From JTS-RE37 sp963756115 (GTDB lineage: Bacteria > Bacteroidota > Bacteroidia > Flavobacteriales > Flavobacteriaceae), in NCBI GenBank assembly GCA_963756115.1, contig CAVWMN010000010.1, positions 682,001 to 746,000 on the forward strand: DNA of 64,000 nucleotides, given 5' to 3'. Position numbers and translations under genes: made by a program. A model generated the notes under the pieces. It was not told the DNA's origin, did no database searches, and saw only the letters and a program-made list of their open reading frames with translations. Each line of letters opens with the position of its first letter. Within the stretch, counting starts at the first letter, position 1. Positions 57,787-64,000 of the stretch are shown here, one piece after another.

Positions 57787-58899
57787 ATGAAAAACACAGA
57801 TCGAAGGCAATGGCTCAAAACTGTGGGGCTTAGCAGCAGCCTGGCCTTGTTGGGTGGTTTTGAAGCCTTCTCGCTCCCGCTTCCTCAATCCGACATTTTA
57901 AAATCCGGGCCGGTTAAACTGAATGCCAACGAGAATCCCTACGGACCTTCCACCCGCGTCAGGAAAACGATCACCAATTCCCTTGACATCGCATGCCGAT
58001 ATCCTTTCGAGGCATTGAGCGGTTTGGTTAAAATGATAGCTGACAAGGAGGGTGTTTCCAAAGACCATGTAGTGGTTACCGGAGGTTCCACTGAGGGCCT
58101 TAATCTGGCAGGCTTGCTGTATGGCAGGGATGGAGGGGAAATCATTGCAGCCGATCCCACATTTCAGGCGCTTTTGACCTATTCCGAAAACTTCGGGGCC
58201 ACCGTTCACCGTATACCTTTAAACGAAGCCATGGAACATGATCTTAGCGCCATGGCAGCGAAAATAAATTCCAATACCCGGCTGGTTTTCCTTTGCAACC
58301 CAAACAATCCCACAGGAACCTTACTGAAGCGGGATTCCATACTGGATTTCTGTACGTCCTATGATGACAAGGCGGTTATTTTCAGTGATGAAGCCTACTA
58401 TGATTTTATCACAGAGCCAGATTACCCCTCAATGGTTGAACTTATTAAGCAAGGGCGGAATATCATTGTTTCCAAAACCTTTTCCAAGGTCTATGGCCTG
58501 GCCGGTATGCGGATCGGGTACCTGATCGCGCAGCCGGAAACCGCTGCCCGGTTAAAGGATGGTGTGATGGCGATGAGCAATACCCTGGCAATTGAAGCAG
58601 CGAAAGAAGCATTACAGGATGATGAATTCTACAAATTCAGCCTGTTAAAAAATACCGAAGCCAAAAGCATTATATATAAGACCCTCGATGAGCTCCAACT
58701 GGAGTATATTCCGTCACATACCAATTTTGTCTTCTTTAAAACCGGTCGACCTGTTTCAGAAGTGATTAGTGCCATGCGCAGGGAAGATGTATTGATAGGG
58801 AGGCCATTCCCGCCCTTACTGCAATGGGCAAGGATCAGTACCGGTACGCTGGAACAAGTACAACAATTCGGGCAGGCCCTCCGGAAAGTGATGGCATGA
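57787..58899 (+). CDS. HisC-like PLP-dependent aminotransferase with Tat-like signal
   Basis: A 370-residue class I/II aminotransferase. Residues 1-30 (NTDRRQWLKTVGLSSSLALLGG) resemble a twin-arginine signal. The rest follows histidinol-phosphate aminotransferase: LNANENPYGPS, FLCNPNNPTGT, SDEAYYDF and the PLP lysine in SKTFSKVYGLAGMRIGY, with the C-terminal Arg in WARISTG. A periplasmic PLP enzyme is unusual, and no his genes are near. Specificity is unknown. Alternatively the N-terminal segment is not cleaved. Confidence 0.83.
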   Translation: MKNTDRRQWLKTVGLSSSLALLGGFEAFSLPLPQSDILKSGPVKLNANENPYGPSTRVRKTITNSLDIACRYPFEALSGLVKMIADKEGVSKDHVVVTGGSTEGLNLAGLLYGRDGGEIIAADPTFQALLTYSENFGATVHRIPLNEAMEHDLSAMAAKINSNTRLVFLCNPNNPTGTLLKRDSILDFCTSYDDKAVIFSDEAYYDFITEPDYPSMVELIKQGRNIIVSKTFSKVYGLAGMRIGYLIAQPETAARLKDGVMAMSNTLAIEAAKEALQDDEFYKFSLLKNTEAKSIIYKTLDELQLEYIPSHTNFVFFKTGRPVSEVISAMRREDVLIGRPFPPLLQWARISTGTLEQVQQFGQALRKVMA

Positions 58900-59147
58900 C
58901 CCTGTACAGCCCTGTTCGACGCGTAACCAATGGTTATCCGAAATTCACCTGATAATTTCCTATTCTTGTACCCGATTAGCCTCGCTTTGGGAAAACGGGG
59001 TGAAGGTTTGAACTTGACAATTATTATAATTTTTCAGCGTTACATACCTAAAATACTATCCGTGGGGCTGCATTAAGGGGGGATAATTTCCCATCTGGTT
59101 CGGAACACTTTGCGGTTGCACCAGGGCCCACTTTAATTAAAACAACT

Positions 59148-60008
59148 ATGCAAAAACTAATTATCAATTTCACCCCAACCGGGATGATCCCTACCAAAAA
59201 AATGACCCCACACGTCCCGGTCAGGGTTGATGAAATAGTGGAGGATGTGCGTTCGGTCTGTGAATTGGGAATTACTATGGTGCATCTGCATGCCCGGGAT
59301 GCCAAAACAGAGATCCCTACCTATAAGAAAGAAATTTACGGCGAGATCATCCGTGGGATCCGCGCCTTTGCGCCCGACCTCGTGATATGCGTATCGCTGA
59401 GTGGCCGTAATTTTGGGGAACTGGAACAGCGTTCGGATCCGCTCTTTTTGGAAGGTGACCTGAAGCCGGACATGGGGAGTTTGACCTTGAGTTCATTGAA
59501 CTTCAATACCATGGCGAGTATCAACAGCCCTGCCATGGTACAGGATCTTGCTTCCATTATGATGGAAAGGGGAATTGTCCCGGAATTGGAAGTCTTTGAC
59601 AACGGGATGATCAATTATGCAAAATACCTTGAGAAGAAAGCGTTGTTAAAACCCCCCTTTTATTTTAACCTGTTATTCGGAAATATTGCCTGTGCCCAAC
59701 CTGATCTTTTGCATACCGGTGTTATGATCAATGACCTGCCGGATGATACCTTATGGAGTCTTGCAGGTATAGGGGATTCCCAGCTAAAAATGAATTCACT
59801 TGCTGTTGCCATCGGAGGAGGCGTCCGTGTTGGACTGGAGGATAATATTTGGTTTGATGAAAACCGTACCAAACTGGCAACGAATATGCAACTTATCCAG
59901 CGGATACATACCATTGCCGAGGCAAATTCCCGGGAGATCATGACCCCGGCTGAATTTCGAAAAATAATGAATATGAACGATGGCAGAAATACCTATGGAC
60001 GCGACTGA
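59148..60008 (+). CDS. BKACE family beta-keto acid cleavage enzyme (DUF849)
   Basis: A 286-residue TIM-barrel zinc enzyme. The zinc histidines are in MVHLHARD and the family segments FTPTGMIPT, CVSLSGR, PELEVFDNGM and VGLEDNIW are intact. Characterised members condense a beta-keto acid with acetyl-CoA to give a new CoA ester and acetoacetate; the founding one acts in lysine fermentation. No lysine aminomutase genes are nearby, so the substrate is unknown. It is 16 bases before the first GNAT gene. Confidence 0.87.
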   Translation: MQKLIINFTPTGMIPTKKMTPHVPVRVDEIVEDVRSVCELGITMVHLHARDAKTEIPTYKKEIYGEIIRGIRAFAPDLVICVSLSGRNFGELEQRSDPLFLEGDLKPDMGSLTLSSLNFNTMASINSPAMVQDLASIMMERGIVPELEVFDNGMINYAKYLEKKALLKPPFYFNLLFGNIACAQPDLLHTGVMINDLPDDTLWSLAGIGDSQLKMNSLAVAIGGGVRVGLEDNIWFDENRTKLATNMQLIQRIHTIAEANSREIMTPAEFRKIMNMNDGRNTYGRD

Positions 60009-60024
60009 AGCTTAGCGATAAGAT

Positions 60025-60669
60025 ATGAACACAATAGAAAACAGCAGGTTCTATAAGCTACACATGGCCTGGAGCAGGTTCCGCAATGGCCTTTTCCTTT
60101 TCAGCGTACGGAATTTTTTAACCCGGTTTGGCCTGGACATCGACCCCTATTATTGGGAACGGGAAGGCCTCTCGCTAAGTAAGGAGCCGCGCATCCGCGG
60201 TGACGCATCAGAATTCACTGTTGAAACCCTGGAGGCAGCAGAGGTAGGGATCCTGGACAACATTATGGGGATTGATGCCGGGCAGCTGAAAAAAGATATT
60301 GAAAATGGCCAGCTTTGCATAGGACTAAAACGCGGGAAGGAGATAGCGGCCCTCATGTTTGCTGAGACTAAGGATTTTGTGTATAAAAACCGAAACTTTA
60401 AGCTCGGGCAAAGGGATGCCTACCTCCTGAACATGTATACTTTTGAAGCGTACAGAGGTAAAAACCTGGCGCCTTACCTGCGTTACCACAGCTATAAGGA
60501 ACTGGAAAAACAGGGCATTGATACTATTTACAGCATAACAGCCTATTTCAATAAATCTTCCCTGAAATTCAAACAGAAACTGAACGTGCAGCACCTGCAA
60601 CTCTTCCTTTACATCGGCCTGTTTAAAAAATTTCACTGGAATTATAAACTTAAAGACTTCGAAAGTTAA
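60025..60669 (+). CDS. GNAT-fold acyltransferase, first of a tandem pair
   Basis: A 214-residue protein with an N-terminal region shared with its neighbour (SRFRNGLFLFSVRNFLTRFGLDIDPYYW) and a GNAT core, including the acetyl-CoA loop EAYRGKNLAPYLRYHSYKEL. It ends with FKKFHWNYKL. The substrate is unknown. Such two-part GNAT proteins are often found in envelope polysaccharide loci, but none is seen here. Confidence 0.78.
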   Translation: MNTIENSRFYKLHMAWSRFRNGLFLFSVRNFLTRFGLDIDPYYWEREGLSLSKEPRIRGDASEFTVETLEAAEVGILDNIMGIDAGQLKKDIENGQLCIGLKRGKEIAALMFAETKDFVYKNRNFKLGQRDAYLLNMYTFEAYRGKNLAPYLRYHSYKELEKQGIDTIYSITAYFNKSSLKFKQKLNVQHLQLFLYIGLFKKFHWNYKLKDFES

Positions 60670-61029
60670 AATAAAAGGACGCATTCGGTGCTATATGTAT
60701 CCATTTTATTCCTTGCTGTTGGCAAGGAGCAACTAATCATGGCTGCGAAGGATGTATGTTCGCCCCTACCCTTTGTAACAGGATTCCCCATGAAGCCAAA
60801 ACCCTGATTAAGGAAACCAGGAGCTTTGATGGTTTTTGCAATAACCTTTAAATCAGAAGCCCCGCCTTCCCGGGGAAAGTCATATACAATTCAAAATCCG
60901 TACATTACAATGTCTCAAGGCCTGATGGACATCATCCTTTTTACGCGGGTCAAAATTAAATTGAAGACAGAATGCCTTCATACAGGTCATTTATAGGATC
61001 TTTGCCACTTAATTTAGTTGTTACTCCCA
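60670..61029. other. 360-base intergenic region between the GNAT paralogues
   Basis: Contains a short hairpin CCTTGC-TGTTG-GCAAGG (60711-60727) without a T run, and an inverted repeat ACATT-AC-AATGT at 60902-60913. No supported ORF. It presumably holds the second gene's promoter. Confidence 0.45.
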
Positions 61030-61668
61030 ATGGATACCACGCGAACCAAAGAGCATTCCATATTCCACAAAGTCCGGAACCTGTCACGAAACGGACTGTT
61101 GCTGTATTCCCTTCGAAATTATATGACCCGTTTTGGCATAGACATCGATCCATACTACTGGCTGCGCCACGGGATGGACCTGGCTGATGAACCATTAATC
61201 AGGGGTAATGACGGGCATTATCAGTTGGTCCAGTTATCCGAAGACGATGATCTGGAATTTGATAACATAATGGGATTAAAACCGGTTCATCTGAAAAAAA
61301 ACATCAGTAAAGGCCAGCTTTGCCTCGCATTGAAAGCAAATGGGGAAATAGCGGCCATCATTTTTGCCGAGTTTAAGGATTTCGATTATAAGCATAGGAC
61401 TTTCAAAATGGGGAATACAGCTGCCTATCTTCTCAACTTGTATACTTTTGAATCGCACAGGGGCAGGAACCTGGCAACCAACTTGCGATATCACTGTTAC
61501 AGGACGCTGGCGGAGCGGGGAATTACAGATGTTTACAGCATTACTTCCTATTTTAATTCGGCTTCCAGGAAATCGAACCGAAAATTGAACATCCGGCATG
61601 AAACCTTATTCCTGCACATTGGCTTGTTTAAAAGATTCCATTGGAATTTTACCCTCAAAAAGTTCTGA
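61030..61668 (+). CDS. GNAT-fold acyltransferase, second of a tandem pair
   Basis: A 212-residue paralogue of the preceding gene, sharing RNGLxLxSxRNxxTRFGxDIDPYYW, LIRGN/RIRGD, a GNAT core with ESHRGRNLATNLRYHCYRTL, and the C-terminal LFKRFHWNFTL. I use the ATG at 61030; a TTG at 61018 in frame is less likely. The pair looks like an old tandem duplication with independent promoters. Confidence 0.78.
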   Translation: MDTTRTKEHSIFHKVRNLSRNGLLLYSLRNYMTRFGIDIDPYYWLRHGMDLADEPLIRGNDGHYQLVQLSEDDDLEFDNIMGLKPVHLKKNISKGQLCLALKANGEIAAIIFAEFKDFDYKHRTFKMGNTAAYLLNLYTFESHRGRNLATNLRYHCYRTLAERGITDVYSITSYFNSASRKSNRKLNIRHETLFLHIGLFKRFHWNFTLKKF

Positions 61669-61966
61669 AAATCGCACGGGCAGGTGGCAGGGGGCGTTCG
61701 CTGCTTTGCAACTCGGTTAGCTGCCGTATCCTTCAACCTGTACTGGTGGGTGTGCTGATATTGGCATTATTCTTGTAAAAAAGTTGGGGAGCATAGAAAT
61801 ACACCTCAAATTGAGGAGATTGGCAAAGACCATTTGCAATATGGACTTTTTTTATCCGTTTGCATATTATTGAATTAGCTCATTTGGAGCATTACATTAA
61901 TCCTGAAATACGGTACATTGTAATAATCGAGCCACAATGACAGTATAATTTAGGGATATAAAGTTC
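61669..61966. other. 298-base intergenic region before the secreted Kre9-like protein
   Basis: Holds a short palindrome CCTCAA-A-TTGAGG at 61804-61816 and TACATTGTAATA at 61914-61925, the latter like the repeat upstream of the second GNAT gene. No ORF is supported. Confidence 0.4.
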
Positions 61967-62809
61967 ATGGACGTAAAAGAATACATACGATTTTCGATTG
62001 GGGCTTTACTGCTTACCCTGATTATGACAGCGGGCTATGCCACCCCCGTCAATTCCAGGATATTGCAGGACAGCCGGGTGTTCTCCGCTGCTGCAGACAG
62101 GTCGGCTATTACTATTTCATATCCTGATGGCAATACGGTTTGGAGCATTCCAGGGCCTGTGGAGATACGCTGGGCCACACAAAACATCCCGGAAACCAAA
62201 AACCTGAAGTTCTACCTCATAAAGGATGATGTGGTCGCACAGGAACTGGGGGTTTTCCCCAATACCGGTTCTGCAACAGGGATTAAGTTGCATAATGCAC
62301 TGCAGGCAGGTTCCAATTACCGGGTTATGGCAATTGAATTGTTCCCTGCAGATAAAAATTATGTGGCAAAATTCGCCACGCCGTTCTTTTCCCTGACAAA
62401 ACCTCCGCGTAAGAAGGACAGCGAAGTAGCGCCCATTACCGAAACAGGCCGGGTGCGGAATATGTTTGACGGGAGGAAGATCACCTATGTACAGGAATTG
62501 ATCGTTCACAGTGAGGCCATCAGCATCAGCCTGTGGGACCATGGGAGACAGGATGGGGATGTTGTTTCGATTTACCTTAACGGGGAAGCAGTGGTATCCA
62601 AATACGCTTTAACTTACAGGAAGGAACATTTTGATCTAAAACTGGACCCCGGCAGGCCGAATGACCTCTTCCTGTACGCCCACAACCTGGGGAAATTTCC
62701 ACCTAATACCGTTGCTATTGAGATAGTCGACGGGTCGGACTCCGAAAATATAGTTTTGAACTCCGATCTGAAGAGTTGCGAGGCAGTGCTGATAAAAGTG
62801 GACGACTGA
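61967..62809 (+). CDS. Exported protein with Kre9/KNH-like Ig domain and unknown C-terminal domain
   Basis: A 280-residue protein with an N-terminal hydrophobic signal (about residues 8-26). Residues about 45-135 (ITISYPDGNTVWSIPGPVEIRWATQNIP and YRVMAIELFP) resemble the Ser/Thr-rich Kre9/KNH Ig-like domain found in secreted bacterial proteins. Residues about 175-275 form a second beta domain (ISISLWDHGRQDGDVVSIYLNG and NDLFLYAHNLGKFPPNTVAIEI). No catalytic motif; probably an adhesion or surface protein. Confidence 0.72.
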   Translation: MDVKEYIRFSIGALLLTLIMTAGYATPVNSRILQDSRVFSAAADRSAITISYPDGNTVWSIPGPVEIRWATQNIPETKNLKFYLIKDDVVAQELGVFPNTGSATGIKLHNALQAGSNYRVMAIELFPADKNYVAKFATPFFSLTKPPRKKDSEVAPITETGRVRNMFDGRKITYVQELIVHSEAISISLWDHGRQDGDVVSIYLNGEAVVSKYALTYRKEHFDLKLDPGRPNDLFLYAHNLGKFPPNTVAIEIVDGSDSENIVLNSDLKSCEAVLIKVDD

Positions 62810-62882
62810 GATCAAACTCCCGGTTGGGACCGGGGCCGTAACCACAAACCTATCCCGAAGGCTTCAAAAACGAAATGACCTA

Positions 62883-62914
62883 TAAAAAAACAGAGGCCTT
62901 AAAAAAGGCCTCCG
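62883..62914 (-). terminator. Rho-independent terminator of the HExxH lipoprotein gene
   Basis: A perfect 8-bp stem GAGGCCTT/AAGGCCTC with an AAAA loop on the plus strand. On the minus strand it is followed by TGTTTTTTTATAG, 22 bases after the stop codon. Confidence 0.85.
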
Positions 62915-62935
62915 TCAGTGGGTGGTTGTAAGAAG

Positions 62936-63892
62936 TTAATTGTTCGGCCAACTGGCCCAATTGCTGCAGTGGCCCCCGTTATCAGTATTACCAATGGTGG
63001 TTTGCACGCCGGAATAAGCCGCATTCATCACAGCCCTGGGGCTAAAATGCAGCTTGCCGTTGCTCAAAGTACGATGGGCTTTCCCAAAATGAGCCTGGGA
63101 TAATCCATGGCCCGCTTCGTGGAGGGCGACAGTTTCAACATCATAGGTTGACCCGTCATTCCACGCGAATGCATCGTTGTAATAGATTTCCCTCCAGGCA
63201 ACGTCATATTTCTTGTTATTATCCGTATCTACCAGCTGACCATTTTCATCCGTAAAAACAATGGTAAACGTGACACCCAGAATAAATGAACTTCCACCGG
63301 GTGCCAGGAAATCGAAAAATGCGGGGGGCATCCAGCCATTGTGGGTAACATCGGAAACATAGTCGGTACTTCCTCCAAAGCCAAGGATCGCAGCAATAAA
63401 ACCGGTAGGCCGCCCGTCAAAGGGAACTTCGGTCATGCCCAGGTCAGAACACTGAACCCCGTCCCATGTAGCCATTGCCCTGTCTATGGCAGCGGTACTT
63501 GCTGCTACTGACAGGTCCGCCGAAGGCCTGTTCTGGTCAACATAATAGGAAATGTCCGGCGTTCCATCGAGGGCCAGGGCCGGGACAAAATCCCCTTCGA
63601 GCTGTTTGTTTCCCCTGTTGTTAAAAAACACCTGGTTACCCATATCCTCAGTCGTGCCGGAGGTTATATATTCCGCCATATACACGGCGTATCGCAGCCC
63701 CGCTGTTTTAGAATTCAAGCTGTTGCCCGGTATTACTTTCGATAGCTGGGGAAGTTCCAGAAACCTGGGTTCCGGCGTTTTAATTTCTACTCCCGCATCC
63801 ATAGGTTCCGAAGGGTTCAGGAGGTCCTCTTTTTCACAACTCAGAAGAACGCCCAAAGCCAGGGCACTCGCAAAAATTAGTTTTTTTCTCAT
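62936..63892 (-). CDS. Zinc-dependent metalloprotease lipoprotein with HExxHxxxxxH motif
   Basis: A 318-residue lipoprotein with lipobox LLSC at the signal end. The zinc motif HEAGHGLSQAH gives HExxH with a third His six residues on, as in M57-type/metzincin-like proteases. The sequence around it (VETVALHEAGHGLSQAHFGKAHRTL) is intact, so it is probably active. It has its own promoter region (63893-64000, AT-rich, no clear -7 octamer) and a strong terminator. Confidence 0.83.
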   Translation of the reverse strand: MRKKLIFASALALGVLLSCEKEDLLNPSEPMDAGVEIKTPEPRFLELPQLSKVIPGNSLNSKTAGLRYAVYMAEYITSGTTEDMGNQVFFNNRGNKQLEGDFVPALALDGTPDISYYVDQNRPSADLSVAASTAAIDRAMATWDGVQCSDLGMTEVPFDGRPTGFIAAILGFGGSTDYVSDVTHNGWMPPAFFDFLAPGGSSFILGVTFTIVFTDENGQLVDTDNNKKYDVAWREIYYNDAFAWNDGSTYDVETVALHEAGHGLSQAHFGKAHRTLSNGKLHFSPRAVMNAAYSGVQTTIGNTDNGGHCSNWASWPNN

Positions 63893-64000
63893 TTTTTAAA
63901 GTGTTATCGGTTATTTATTAAATCATGAAGGTAAGCTTTCATGAAATGACAGCCTACGTTTTAAATATAATAAAAAATAAAAATTTTGAGCTATTTTTCT
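63893..64000. other. AT-rich window end upstream of the protease lipoprotein
   Basis: The last 108 bases contain the leader of the preceding minus-strand gene. No ORF and no clear TAnnTTTG octamer. Confidence 0.35.

Noticed and set aside
57787..58899. Histidine biosynthesis hisC
   Set aside because: No other his genes are near and the protein carries an export-like signal, so the name would be misleading.
59013..59030. TTGACA close to TATAAT as a sigma70-type promoter before the BKACE gene
   Set aside because: The boxes are about five bases apart, far too close, and Flavobacteria use different promoter elements.
60711..60727. Hairpin CCTTGC-N5-GCAAGG after the first GNAT gene as terminator
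   Set aside because: No T run follows on either strand and the stem is only six pairs.
62819..62834. CCCGGT-TGGG-ACCGGG after the Kre9-like gene as terminator
   Set aside because: No T run follows; the strong terminator nearby at 62883-62914 is oriented for the opposite strand.

Overview
The window is chromosomal DNA of a Bacteroidota member, most likely a marine Flavobacteriaceae. The evidence is the TAnnTTTG promoter elements upstream of several genes, the many SPII lipoproteins and OmpA-like envelope proteins, a fused E1 alpha/beta 2-oxoacid dehydrogenase, a secreted GH16 glucanase, a class II (long) ketol-acid reductoisomerase and a leuC-leuD-leuA-leuB gene order. I see no rRNA, tRNA, CRISPR array, insertion sequence, prophage or plasmid gene, so this reads as ordinary core chromosome with a more accessory stretch from about 56.6 to 63 kb. 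Genus cannot be fixed from sequence reading alone.

Layout. 0-6.2 kb: end of a GNAT acetyltransferase, then a LexA-like S24 repressor divergent from a two-gene radical-SAM/DUF4130 putative DNA repair cassette, followed by uvrA, which is interrupted by a frameshift in a C tract. 6.3-17.6 kb: a LOG-family nucleotide hydrolase, an M1-peptidase-like protein that has lost its zinc site and is fused to an outer-membrane barrel, the branched-chain E1 fusion, an M16 protease and a kinase-aminotransferase fusion. 17.7-24.3 kb: DoxX, holA, a small HSDR_N nuclease-like protein, a GT2 glycosyltransferase, an OmpA lipoprotein and a secreted zinc metalloprotease. 24.3-38.4 kb: threonylcarbamoyl-AMP synthase, GH16 lipoprotein, UvrD-type helicase, DsrE protein, M20 amidohydrolase, a second degenerate OmpA paralogue, patatin, M1 aminopeptidase, recG and a DUF2911-TPR protein.

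38.7-52.9 kb is the branched-chain amino acid locus: leuCDAB on the plus strand facing, across an MFS exporter, an ilvD-ilvB-methyltransferase-ilvN-ilvC-gapN operon on the minus strand. Together these encode the whole route from pyruvate to valine precursors and on to 2-ketoisocaproate. GapN could supply NADPH for IlvC (inference). 53.1-56.6 kb is a tightly packed operon, NRAMP-fold transporter then pxpA-pxpB-pxpC, for 5-oxoproline use. The transporter carries two frameshifts and lacks the usual metal-binding residues of its family.

56.8-64 kb holds less familiar genes: a CxxC protein with a nuclease-like core behind a strong inverted repeat, a small membrane protein, an aminotransferase with a Tat-like signal, a BKACE-family enzyme, two tandem paralogous GNAT proteins, a secreted protein with a Kre9-like domain, and an HExxH lipoprotein protease.

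The best leads for follow-up are the repressor/repair cassette with its dense operator, the frameshifted uvrA, the NRAMP-fold protein without metal ligands beside 5-oxoprolinase, the degenerate M1-barrel fusion, and the paired OmpA paralogues with matching promoters.
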